This document shows positions 1-9,051 of a DNA stretch of 41,733 nt, in pieces (within the stretch, counting starts at the first letter, position 1; every line of letters starts with the position of its first letter). Source of the stretch: JAWXBG01 sp044375415 (GTDB lineage: Bacteria > Bacteroidota > Bacteroidia > Flavobacteriales_D > Sanyastnellaceae); contig JBILMS010000028.1 in NCBI GenBank assembly GCA_044375415.1, forward strand, positions 1-41,733, given 5' to 3'. Under the pieces are notes generated by a model, which ran no database searches, had not been told where the DNA came from, and worked only from the letters and a program-made list of their open reading frames with translations. Both the position numbers and the translations under genes were made by a program.

Positions 1-386
1 GTACCAACATTGGTGAATTTAAACGTGTATTCAACACGATCACCCTGCTTTACTTTACCAAAGTCGTGAGACATTTGTTCCCATTTGATAGTGGTTTTTG
101 GTAGAGCCTTTGACTTTTCACCCACAGTAGACTGTGGTGTCGGTTTGCCTTGTTCCCCAACTGGTTGAGGAGTTCCGGATGCCAATGGATCTTTTCCATC
201 GGTCACAGGATAAAATGTATTTGGCTTCGGATTATTAATTGAACCTTTGTCAGCACTTACCGTGCTTGCATCCGTCGCCGAACGACTTTTATATGTTTCA
301 TCATTTCCATTCCAGGCTTTCACAGCCAAAAAGCCGAGAGCTACTGCAATTACTGCTAGCAGACCTATTTTTACTCCATTGCTCAT
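1..386 (-). CDS. DUF1573 domain protein, C-terminal part outside window
   Basis: The reading frame starts at an ATG at 386 and runs off the left edge after about 128 codons. The N-terminus has a hydrophobic segment (about residues 5-24, GLLAVIAVALGFLAVKA) that would act as a signal anchor or signal peptide, then a low-complexity Pro/Thr/Lys-rich spacer to about residue 100. After that comes the start of a DUF1573 (Ig-like/ASH-type) fold, recognisable by HDFGKVKQGD followed by YTFKFTNVG. DUF1573 proteins are common exported beta-sandwich proteins of Bacteroidota with no settled function. The gene lies 86 bp downstream of the S41 protease on the same strand and may be co-transcribed with it. 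The family call rests on the short motif only; the rest of the domain is not visible. Confidence 0.82.
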   Translation of the reverse strand, partial: MSNGVKIGLLAVIAVALGFLAVKAWNGNDETYKSRSATDASTVSADKGSINNPKPNTFYPVTDGKDPLASGTPQPVGEQGKPTPQSTVGEKSKALPKTTIKWEQMSHDFGKVKQGDRVEYTFKFTNVG

Positions 387-472
387 TGTCGTAGGTTGAT
401 TTTGTTTATTTCTGTTTTATTCGTGAAAGGCAAATTTAGCAAAAGCTCTAAAGCGGTTTGTTTAATACTCTG

Positions 473-2095
473 TTATTTAAAATCACTGTGAGCCAACTTT
501 GTTTTTTCGAATGTTCCGTCTTCAAGAGATTGCAATGCTTTCTTAAAGGCAGGATTCAACTCATTGATTACTCGATAGAAAGCTGAATAATCGAAGAGAT
601 TTCGACCTACCAAAGCTTTTGTACGTATTCGAATGGCTCTTTCCGAAATCGCAAATTCGGCTTTATTGAAAGGCACCCCTTTTTTCTCCAATTCATCAAT
701 CATTGCTTGGATACCCGAAGAAGGAACCTCATAAAACTGAATAAAAGATTCGAGAGTAGGGTAGGCACGCACCAACTTTTCACGTTCAGCATCCACATAA
801 TTTAGAACCCAATCATTGTTTACACCTGTTCTAAGTAATTCCGAGAAATAGGCACTGCTTTCAGTAGTGTCCAGCGGCACAAAGATGTCGGGTAAAATGC
901 CCCCACCTCCGTATACAGTTCGCTTTTTGATATTAGTGAAGTATTTTAAAGAATCAGGAAAAGACAAACTATCGAGACTGAAGTACTCGCCATTTTCAAA
1001 GCGATTCTTTTTGTCAGACATATAGGCATCAATGCCATCTTCATATGGTTTTTGAATACATCTGCCGGCAGGGGTGAAATATTTTTGAACCGTCAATCGA
1101 ACGGCACTTCCATCAGGCAATGGTATAGGGCGTTGGACAAGTCCTTTACCAAAAGATCTGCGACCTACGATTAGACCTCTATCCCAATCTTGAACGGCAC
1201 CACTTACGATTTCGCTGGCAGAGGCAGAGGACTCATCGATGAGTACTACGATTTTACCCTTTTCAAATTTGCCGACAACTTTCGGGTTAGCTTTAAAGTT
1301 TTCACGCGCAAAACTGCGTCCTTCGGTATAAACGAGCAAACGATCGCCGCTAATGAACTCATCGGCCATTTCAATGGCAGAATTCAAAAGTCCGCCTCCA
1401 TTGCCTTGTAAGTCTAGTATCAAATCTTTCATACCTTTTGCCTTCAAGTCATCCAGTGCTTTTCGCAGCTCTTCTGTTGTTGTTTTAGCAAAACGACTCA
1501 CTTTGATATACCCGGTTGTTGCATTGGCCATGTAGCTCGCATCGATACTAAAGATCGGAATTTTGTCGCGAATGATCTCGTAGCGTAAAATGTCTTTTAC
1601 ACCCTTTCTCCAAATTCCAATTTTCACGGGTGTACCCTTCGGTCCTCGGAGTGAAGTTGTAACATCATTATTGGTGACGCCATTGCCGGCTACATTTTTT
1701 CCTTCAATCTCTACAATTTTATCTCCCGAGCGAATTCCCAACTTTTCAGAGGGACCACCTTCAATTGGATTTACAACTAAAATGGAATCATGTAAAATTT
1801 GGAATTGAATTCCTATTCCTTCAAAACTTCCTTGCAAGGGTTCGTTCGCTTCCTGAAGTTCTTCTTTGCTGAGGTAGACCGAATGCGGGTCGAGTTCTTC
1901 GAGCAAAGAAACAATCGCCTTTTCGGTAAGGTCTTCTGCGTCTACAGAATCCACATACATCCTTTCGATGTAATTCAATAAAGTGGCAAATTTGTCTACT
2001 GTTGCGGTCTGATCTTTCACCTGAGCAGAGGCAGGTGAAGCGATAAATGCTATCCACAGAATGAGGGATGCAATGAGGGTTTGGGTTTTATTCAT
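473..2095 (-). CDS. S41 family C-terminal processing protease (Prc/CtpA-like)
   Basis: A periplasmic serine protease with a Ser/Lys mechanism that would cleave exported proteins near their C-termini. An in-frame ATG at 2140 gives 555 aa, but the ATG at 2095 (540 aa) puts a clean signal peptide (MNKTQTLIASLILWIAFIAS, cleavage near ASA-Q) at the N-terminus, so I prefer it. In the long numbering, an N-terminal helical region is followed by a PDZ domain (about 105-180) and the peptidase core. The catalytic set can be aligned with E. coli Prc by spacing: Ser307 in the SASASE motif, Asp318, and Lys332 in SFGKG, giving the same 11- and 25-residue offsets as Prc. A C-terminal helical extension follows. 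The gene is the second of three consecutive minus-strand genes, after pbpC, which fits an envelope or peptidoglycan-linked role (inference). Confidence 0.93.
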   Translation of the reverse strand: MNKTQTLIASLILWIAFIASPASAQVKDQTATVDKFATLLNYIERMYVDSVDAEDLTEKAIVSLLEELDPHSVYLSKEELQEANEPLQGSFEGIGIQFQILHDSILVVNPIEGGPSEKLGIRSGDKIVEIEGKNVAGNGVTNNDVTTSLRGPKGTPVKIGIWRKGVKDILRYEIIRDKIPIFSIDASYMANATTGYIKVSRFAKTTTEELRKALDDLKAKGMKDLILDLQGNGGGLLNSAIEMADEFISGDRLLVYTEGRSFARENFKANPKVVGKFEKGKIVVLIDESSASASEIVSGAVQDWDRGLIVGRRSFGKGLVQRPIPLPDGSAVRLTVQKYFTPAGRCIQKPYEDGIDAYMSDKKNRFENGEYFSLDSLSFPDSLKYFTNIKKRTVYGGGGILPDIFVPLDTTESSAYFSELLRTGVNNDWVLNYVDAEREKLVRAYPTLESFIQFYEVPSSGIQAMIDELEKKGVPFNKAEFAISERAIRIRTKALVGRNLFDYSAFYRVINELNPAFKKALQSLEDGTFEKTKLAHSDFK

Positions 2096-2265
2096 GAATT
2101 TATATCGTGACGTCAAAAATACAGGGGTCTTTGTACTCATCTATTGAAAAAAAGTTAAACTAATTTTGTTTTAAAGCCTCGAAAAATAAGGGTGCGAAAT
2201 TTATCGCAGTTCAGCATGGCAAGTTTCGAACCAAATTCAATAAGGGGTTTAGGATTCCATAAAGT

Positions 2266-4611
2266 TCATTCTCGCTTTACCACTTCAATCCATTTTTCAA
2301 GTCTATTGCCATCTACATCTACCAAAGTCAAAAGATGTTTTCCTTCCTCGGGTTCCACACTCATTTTGTGCGATTCGCCTGTTTCTCCCAAATATTCATC
2401 ATCGAGATGCCAAAATAGCTTTGATCCAGGTCTGCTGTGTGTCGCTTCCAATACGATAGGCATCGTTTTACCATCGAAACCACGAGAAAGATAGAGCCGC
2501 ATATCCGATTTTGGATAAATAAGTCCAATCGGTGATACTTCTTCTTCTCCACAGCCCGGGGCAAAAGGGGGCAAATCCCGATAGGTTGGGTGTTTAACTT
2601 TATAGTAGTGAGATTCTAAGGGTTCTAATACAAACCAATTGCTTTCCTGAATTCCATATTCCTGACCGCATTCTTGTGTAACTCTGAATTGTCCATTATC
2701 GGATAAGTGAATTCGTTTGTGGTAGGTGCACAATGCTGTTTCGCGACCGGCAGTAGGTGTATAAATGGTGTCCACATCACCGCAATAGGCACCGGATTTC
2801 ATGCCGCTTTCCCTGCATACTGCAAGAGGGATCATGTCGTCATACGGCTTCGAAAACCAAGTCGTCGAGCCAAGACAATCAAATACATCAAACATAACAG
2901 GTGCTGCAACCGAAGTGCCTGTGAGTTGAGGTCTTCCTTGACCATCGTGATTTCCGACCCAAACACCAACAATATATTCGGGAGTGCTACCTACCGACCA
3001 GGCGTCTCTGTTTCCAAAACTTGTTCCCGTTTTCCATGCAATAGGTGATGAACCGGCATACGACTCCCAACCCATTTCTTGATCCGGTCGGTTTACTTTC
3101 AACAACGATTCATACGTTGCGTATACAGATCCCGCACTGAAAATGATTGGGGCCTCACCTTCAATACTTTTTTTCTCCGAATCAGCTTGAAGCCAATGAC
3201 CTTGGTTCCAAACATCCGAATTATATTTTCCATTAGATTCATGCCAATGAGTTACAATTTGTGCTAGAGATGAATAGCCTTGAGTTATGTCCCATAAACT
3301 TGCTTCGGCGCCTCCTAAAATGAGAGATAAACCATAGTGTTCAGCCGGTTGATCAAGGTGTTTAAAGTTCATTCGTTTTAGCAAATGATAGAACCTAGGG
3401 TAATTATATTCCTTAAGCATGAAAACGCTTGGAACATTCAACGATCGGGTTAATGCAAGACTTGCCGGCACTGCACCATCGTATGATTCGGAAAAGTTTT
3501 TTGGTGAAAATCCGCTGTACTGAACCGGGTAGTCGCTGTACAAAGTGTGAGGCAACATTAAACCATCTTCAAGCATAGCCGCATATAAAAATGGTTTTAG
3601 AATACTCCCGGTGCTTCTTCTTGATTGAACGATATCTACGTCATTTCCAAAAGCTCGTTGAGCATCATTTGTATTTCCAATATAGGAAACAACATTTCCT
3701 GTTTTTGCATCTAAGACTAAAACAGCCATGTTGTGAATTTGGTCCCATTGAAGATTTGAAGCATGTCGACTAACGACTTCTACAACTCGTTGCTGCACAT
3801 CGGAATCAATAGTGGAAAAAAATCGCTTGCCTTTACCTTTCAAACGAATGGTTGTGTTGAGCAAATGACGGGCTTCCTGGGGAAGGGGAAATGGTTTTTG
3901 AGGCAAAGGTTCCAACTTTGCCAATTCGAGTTGATCTCGTTGAATGTAACCTTGGTCATACAGAACATCCAATAGACGATTTCTTTTATCGCGAAGTCGC
4001 TCTTCGTTTTTACCGGGAAATATTAACGAAGGTGCATTCGGAAGTACAGCCAAGGTTGCTGCTTCTGCCCAACTGAGTTGATTCGGTGTTCGTCCAAAAT
4101 ATCTCCAAGCCGCAGCATCCAAGCCAACGACATTTCCTCCGAAGGGTGCATGACTTGCATAGTAGCGTATGATTTCATCTTTTGAATATGTCAACTCGAG
4201 GCGCATAGCCATCACCATTTCTATCGTTTTTTCTGAAATGGTGCGTTCGGGGTTTCCACGACTCATTCGTATGACTTGCATAGTCAAGGTGCTCGCACCG
4301 CGCTTTCGGGTACCCTGAATATTTTCTATCAAGGCCTTTGCTAAAGAAGGAAGATAAATGCCACCATGATCGTAAAAGTGACGATCCTCAAAAGCAATAA
4401 GTGCCTTTTTAAATTTATCGGGAACGGAATCTACCTGCGGGAAACGCCATTGTTGATCATCTGCAATGACAGCACTTAGCAGGGAACCATTGCGTGCATA
4501 AATCGCCGTACTGTAAGGTGAATTGAAAAGCGGGTCAGGCAGACAAAACCAAAAGTAGAGTCCGAAGATCGAGGTGATTAGCCACAGAAGTATATGTTTT
4601 CTCTTGCGCAA
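2266..4611 (-). CDS. pbpC: Penicillin-binding protein 1C, bifunctional transglycosylase/transpeptidase
   Basis: An inner-membrane peptidoglycan synthase of 781 aa. A single N-terminal transmembrane helix (about residues 7-24) is followed by a GT51 glycosyltransferase domain with the catalytic Glu75 in EDRHFYDHGG. The transpeptidase domain has all three active-site motifs: SxxK at Ser336-Lys339 (STGSILK), SxN at Ser390-Asn392, and KTGTS at 527-531. The C-terminal about 90 residues look like the BiPBP_C domain (PF06832) typical of PBP1C, which separates it from PBP1A/1B. No ATG is available: an in-frame stop lies at 4639-4641 and the first codon that keeps the membrane helix is TTG at 4611. No alpha-2-macroglobulin (yfhM) neighbour, the usual partner of pbpC, is present here. 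Confidence 0.93.
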   Translation of the reverse strand: MRKRKHILLWLITSIFGLYFWFCLPDPLFNSPYSTAIYARNGSLLSAVIADDQQWRFPQVDSVPDKFKKALIAFEDRHFYDHGGIYLPSLAKALIENIQGTRKRGASTLTMQVIRMSRGNPERTISEKTIEMVMAMRLELTYSKDEIIRYYASHAPFGGNVVGLDAAAWRYFGRTPNQLSWAEAATLAVLPNAPSLIFPGKNEERLRDKRNRLLDVLYDQGYIQRDQLELAKLEPLPQKPFPLPQEARHLLNTTIRLKGKGKRFFSTIDSDVQQRVVEVVSRHASNLQWDQIHNMAVLVLDAKTGNVVSYIGNTNDAQRAFGNDVDIVQSRRSTGSILKPFLYAAMLEDGLMLPHTLYSDYPVQYSGFSPKNFSESYDGAVPASLALTRSLNVPSVFMLKEYNYPRFYHLLKRMNFKHLDQPAEHYGLSLILGGAEASLWDITQGYSSLAQIVTHWHESNGKYNSDVWNQGHWLQADSEKKSIEGEAPIIFSAGSVYATYESLLKVNRPDQEMGWESYAGSSPIAWKTGTSFGNRDAWSVGSTPEYIVGVWVGNHDGQGRPQLTGTSVAAPVMFDVFDCLGSTTWFSKPYDDMIPLAVCRESGMKSGAYCGDVDTIYTPTAGRETALCTYHKRIHLSDNGQFRVTQECGQEYGIQESNWFVLEPLESHYYKVKHPTYRDLPPFAPGCGEEEVSPIGLIYPKSDMRLYLSRGFDGKTMPIVLEATHSRPGSKLFWHLDDEYLGETGESHKMSVEPEEGKHLLTLVDVDGNRLEKWIEVVKRE

Positions 4612-4667
4612 TTTGGACGGAAAAGTACATATATGAAATCAAAAAAGAAAGTCTATAAATTTCAGAA

Positions 4668-4692
4668 GCCCGCAGCTTTGCAGCATGCGGGC
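4668..4692 (-). terminator. Hairpin downstream of M43 protease gene
   Basis: A GCCCGCA/TGCGGGC inverted repeat (7 bp stem) lies 40 bp past the stop of the protease gene. On the minus strand the T-rich stretch is about 18 bases beyond the stem, so it is a weak or imperfect intrinsic terminator. Confidence 0.5.
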
Positions 4693-4731
4693 CTCTTACT
4701 TAGACCAATTAAATTGGTCTCCACCCTATAT

Positions 4732-7700
4732 CTATCGCACAATCATTTTCTCTTCGAAGGGCAAATCGTTTATCGTATATCGAATGAAATAAATTCCTGA
4801 AGCAAGGGGTGATCTGAATGTATAGCGCTCTGCATTTCCGGTACTTTGAAGGATGTTTATATCGATGCGCTCTACTAGATTCCCTGATGTGTTAAAAATC
4901 ATGAGGTCTTGATCGTAACTTCCTGTCTTAAGGTTACTGAAATCTAAAAATATCTGTCTTCCATCGGATGGATTTGGGAAAAAGAGCAGCACTTCTGATT
5001 CAGTTGTATTCGATTCAGCAATATCAATGTTCATGGAAATAGTGAAATCACATATAGCGCTCCATTCGGTGTACACGCTCTGGCCAAGGCCACAGCGAAC
5101 CTGCAATTGATAAGTTGTGCCGGCAATGAGCAACATGTATTCTGTTATCTGCAATTCATTGTCCGCAGTAAACAATGTAAATTCATACGATGGACCGGTG
5201 ATCTTCCATTCGTAATTAAATGCTCCGGAAATTTCGTTGCAGAACAACATTGTGTTCCAGGTGTCGAGTTCGGTACCACACGATTCGTCTGCGATTGCAG
5301 GGATATCGGTGAGCGACTCAAGTCCAATTGAACATAAAGGTCCGTATGGTCCCCATTCATTATTGACAAGAGCTTTTACCTGAACGTTTAATTGAAGTCC
5401 ATTTTCGATACCCGGTATTTGATTAATGTAAAATGCCGGTCCGATACTGTTTTGTTCTCCCAACATATCGCCATTAGTCGAAATAAATTTCCATTGATAC
5501 ATTGCTGCATTTAAAACTGTTTCGCAGGTAATTATATCGGTCATGGCAAATGACATGTTGTCACATTGGCCGTCTATTAGTTGAGTTATAAGTTCAGGTG
5601 TTTCGCAGTCGTATGAAATGTCGAATTCAACACTTGCAGTACAGTTATTGGCATCAGTTATTAATACGATATACGATCCGCTACTAAGGTTTGAATTGAT
5701 TTGCCCGGATGATCCATTACTCCAGAGATAAGTATAAACCGGAGTACCACCCATACAATTGATAATAGCTGCACCATTTCCACCTTCGCACGTTTCTGCA
5801 ACCAGATCACCTATCTGAGCAATTAACTGTGAGGGTTCATTGATTGTGATGGTTTCTGAAGTAGAACAACCTTCATCATCTGTGGTAGTAACAAGGTATG
5901 TACCTTCAGCAAGTTGATCAACAAAGTTTGTTGTTTGTCCGGTACTCCAACTATAGGTCTTGTTTCCGCTTCCACCGGAGGCGGTAGCTGTTGCAGTACC
6001 GTTGGCCATTCCATGACAGGAAATATCTGTTTTGAAAACGGCAAGGCCAAGTTGTGCGGGCTCAGAAATAGTAACTGTTTGCGAACCACTACAACCATTG
6101 CTATCACTGGCCTCCACAGAATATGTGCCGGGAGCTAGTCCCGATACAAGTTGAGTTTCTGCACCGTTACTCCATAAATAGGTGTAGTTTCCATTTCCAC
6201 CTCCTGCCAATGCAGTGGCTGTGCCATCATCGTTTCCGTTACACGAAATATTTACTGCACTAATATTTACGGCAAGTGATGGGCTCGAAGAGATAGTAAA
6301 AGAGGACTGCTGAACACAATCGTGGGAGTCTGTCAGTACTACTGTATAATTTCCGGAACTGAGATTTGCAACCGTATTACCTGAGGCGCCATTGCTCCAT
6401 GATACTACATAAGGTGTGGTTCCTCCTGCGGGTGTTAGTTGGGCCGATCCGTAACTTCCACCGCATGCGATATCAAAATCAATCAGATTTGATTGAAGCA
6501 CTGCAGGTTCATTTACCGTAATATTTTTTGTCTTTATACAACTGTTAGCATCTGTTGCGGTAACTACATAAGTTCCTCCATCAAGATTTGAAATATTCGG
6601 ACCAACCGTACTTGTATTCCATGTGAACGTATAAGAGCCGGCACCTCCTGTAGCACTTGCAGAGATTGCTCCGTCGTTTTCACCGTTGCACGACACGTGT
6701 GTAATTGTATGTGAAATGCTTATGGCAGTGGGATTCGTAAGTGTCGATGTAGATTGTTTTGTACATCCATTTATATCAGTTACTGTGACAGTATAGGAAC
6801 CGGAAGCAACATTGCTTAAGTTTTGTGATGTTTGACCGGAACTCCATGAATAGGTGAATGGACTATTTCCTGTAACCGCATTTGATACACTGCCATTTGT
6901 ACCGTTGTTGCAAGTTGGTGATGTGCCGGTAAGAACTGATGTGGGTCCTGCGGATACGGTAACACAATTTGCACAGACGAATGTATTTGATCCGGTCGCA
7001 TTTGAAGCGACTAAAGTGATATCAAAAGTTCCGGCTGTATTATACGTTATGTCGGATGGATTCTGAGAAGAGGATGTGGAAGGTGTTCCTCCTTCGAAAG
7101 TCCAAGACCATGAGGTGGGCACATTAGTGCTTAAATCAGTATAAGAGGTAGTACCATTTTTGCAGATGTAATTATCTGCAACAGCGAAATTGGCAACAGG
7201 AGCAACACCTACCACCGGAATTTCTTCGACACAAAAATCGTGCACAGCTTCTTCTCCCCAGTTACCCGATCCAAAAGCTATTTGAATATTATCGGCATCA
7301 AACAAGGTATAATCTCCTTGCGTAAAAGACTGTCCGTCGCCGTATGAATCATGCATGTGCAGTGTATAGCAACCTGCTGCCAGACATAGATTTTCGGTTA
7401 TATCGAGTCCCTGTTGATTGTTTGCATAGGGTCCGCCGGACGCTGCGACTTCATTGGTCCCACTTATAATTTCCCATGTCGTTTCACCTCCGAAAAAATC
7501 AACTTCGACCAATAAACTCGCATTGATACCGGATGTTACTGAAAAGACGGCTGTTCGCTGATCATTACTTACATTTTGATCTGCTGTGCCATTGGGTAGA
7601 ACGGTCCATACATATAGCGTATGAGTTCCATTCGACGTATTAAGAGATGGAAGAGTAATGTTTGTAGACATGCCGGATACAAGCGATCCCGTCCAATTGT

Positions 7701-8871
7701 ATGTATTGTTTCCAACACCATTTAAATTGTATTGGATAGTAGCCGAAGTAATTGTTACACTTCCGTAATTGATTAGGCTTACAACAGCAGCAACTGAACT
7801 CTCACAAGTTGTTCCGGTAGGGGATACAATAGCCGAAATGCCGATGTCGAAGTTCGAGACGGGCACACAACCGAGTGAGTTCAAGAGACTCGCCCTATCT
7901 GTTTCAACGGAGGTTCTCATGCGCAGTTTCTGTCCTTCGGTAAACATATTTTTACAGGATTCGGGTGTGTAATCCAAGTAGTTTTCTACTTGCTGATTGC
8001 CGCTGCATGCGGGACTTGAGCAAGAAGAATTTAAAGTTGTAATTGGCGTATCGCATACTTTATCTCCACCGGTCGTGCAATTAGATTCTGTGCAAGCACT
8101 AGTATTATGAAACGTATGATAGAGCGACAACGAATGCCCCATCTCATGCGTTATGGTTCGATTTTGTGCCGTACTTGGTTTGAGATTCCCTACCGTTCCG
8201 AAGGCGTTGTATAGGACAACAATACCGTCTAATGAGCTATTTACGGGGAAATATGCATATCCTTGAACACCTGATTGCGCATTGTTATCTTCTATTTCAT
8301 TTACAATCCAAATGTTGATGTATGAATCTCGGGGCCATGTGCTGAGACCCTTAACTTCTTCTTCTTCTGCACCAATGTCGGTTGTCGCTTCGATTCCCAT
8401 CTCAGCATAATCGGTAAGAACTGAGCCATTCACCCGAACAATGCCCGATGAAGGATCTCCGGATGGATCGCGTTGGGCGAGGCAAAATTGAACTCCGACA
8501 TCTACGCCATCGCCGAAACCCGGAGTGCCCGGCACCTTGCGGAAGTCGTCGTTCAGTGCTTCAATAGCCGAATAGATTTGTTCGTCGGAAATATTAGTGC
8601 CCGTTCCTGTGGCTTCCCCTTCATGGATAACATGAATCACTACCGGAATAGTGTACACTTCGTCCGTACGGTCTGCAGGATCTAAGCTCATTACCTGCTG
8701 AACCGCGTTTTCAAAGTAGAAAAAGCTTCGGGAAAAAACCGGGTCATGGGTAATTAAACTGTCGTTTTTTTCATCACTGGCACAACCAAAATCTGTTGAT
8801 TGGGCCATCGTTTCAACAACTATTAGACATGTTAAAACAGCGACAAGGTTCAAAATTTTCCTGATATTCAT
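4732..8871 (-). CDS. Secreted M43 (pappalysin-like) metalloprotease with PKD, six SprB repeats and T9SS sorting domain
   Basis: A 1379-aa secreted protein. A signal peptide ends near residue 23 (MAQ). The peptidase domain (about 75-335) carries the zinc motif HEMGHSLSLYH (His242, Glu243, His246, His252) followed by the Cys-rich region typical of M43 cytophagalysin/pappalysin proteins. In the usual HExxHxxGxxH pattern, the Gly is replaced by Ser249. Next come a CARDB-like segment, a beta-rich domain (HDSYGDG), a PKD domain (WSWTFEGGTPS), and six tandem SprB-type repeats of about 75 aa, each with a pattern like SCNG..DG....GG...Y.Y.WSNG...GTY.V...D..GC. The C-terminus is a type A T9SS sorting domain (FFPNPSDG ... 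GIYFIRY). It is likely a surface or extracellular protease; the repeats probably act as stalk or adhesion modules (inference). Confidence 0.9.
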   Translation of the reverse strand: MNIRKILNLVAVLTCLIVVETMAQSTDFGCASDEKNDSLITHDPVFSRSFFYFENAVQQVMSLDPADRTDEVYTIPVVIHVIHEGEATGTGTNISDEQIYSAIEALNDDFRKVPGTPGFGDGVDVGVQFCLAQRDPSGDPSSGIVRVNGSVLTDYAEMGIEATTDIGAEEEEVKGLSTWPRDSYINIWIVNEIEDNNAQSGVQGYAYFPVNSSLDGIVVLYNAFGTVGNLKPSTAQNRTITHEMGHSLSLYHTFHNTSACTESNCTTGGDKVCDTPITTLNSSCSSPACSGNQQVENYLDYTPESCKNMFTEGQKLRMRTSVETDRASLLNSLGCVPVSNFDIGISAIVSPTGTTCESSVAAVVSLINYGSVTITSATIQYNLNGVGNNTYNWTGSLVSGMSTNITLPSLNTSNGTHTLYVWTVLPNGTADQNVSNDQRTAVFSVTSGINASLLVEVDFFGGETTWEIISGTNEVAASGGPYANNQQGLDITENLCLAAGCYTLHMHDSYGDGQSFTQGDYTLFDADNIQIAFGSGNWGEEAVHDFCVEEIPVVGVAPVANFAVADNYICKNGTTSYTDLSTNVPTSWSWTFEGGTPSTSSSQNPSDITYNTAGTFDITLVASNATGSNTFVCANCVTVSAGPTSVLTGTSPTCNNGTNGSVSNAVTGNSPFTYSWSSGQTSQNLSNVASGSYTVTVTDINGCTKQSTSTLTNPTAISISHTITHVSCNGENDGAISASATGGAGSYTFTWNTSTVGPNISNLDGGTYVVTATDANSCIKTKNITVNEPAVLQSNLIDFDIACGGSYGSAQLTPAGGTTPYVVSWSNGASGNTVANLSSGNYTVVLTDSHDCVQQSSFTISSSPSLAVNISAVNISCNGNDDGTATALAGGGNGNYTYLWSNGAETQLVSGLAPGTYSVEASDSNGCSGSQTVTISEPAQLGLAVFKTDISCHGMANGTATATASGGSGNKTYSWSTGQTTNFVDQLAEGTYLVTTTDDEGCSTSETITINEPSQLIAQIGDLVAETCEGGNGAAIINCMGGTPVYTYLWSNGSSGQINSNLSSGSYIVLITDANNCTASVEFDISYDCETPELITQLIDGQCDNMSFAMTDIITCETVLNAAMYQWKFISTNGDMLGEQNSIGPAFYINQIPGIENGLQLNVQVKALVNNEWGPYGPLCSIGLESLTDIPAIADESCGTELDTWNTMLFCNEISGAFNYEWKITGPSYEFTLFTADNELQITEYMLLIAGTTYQLQVRCGLGQSVYTEWSAICDFTISMNIDIAESNTTESEVLLFFPNPSDGRQIFLDFSNLKTGSYDQDLMIFNTSGNLVERIDINILQSTGNAERYTFRSPLASGIYFIRYTINDLPFEEKMIVR

Positions 8872-9051
8872 AGGATGCTCGCCGTGGTTTATGCGGCTCC
8901 TTTGATACGAAACAAGTGAACATAAGGGTTGCGAAATGAACGAAACCTAGCGTTTATTTAGACGAGTATCTATTTAAGCTATAACAAGTAGTATTTATGA
9001 GCTATGAAAACACCTTATTACACGATGAATGTATTTACACCGAAATACACG

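Noticed and set aside
5640..7150. Internal repeats in the M43 protease gene as DNA repeats or a mobile element
   Set aside because: They are diverged protein-level SprB repeats inside one open frame, without DNA-level identity.
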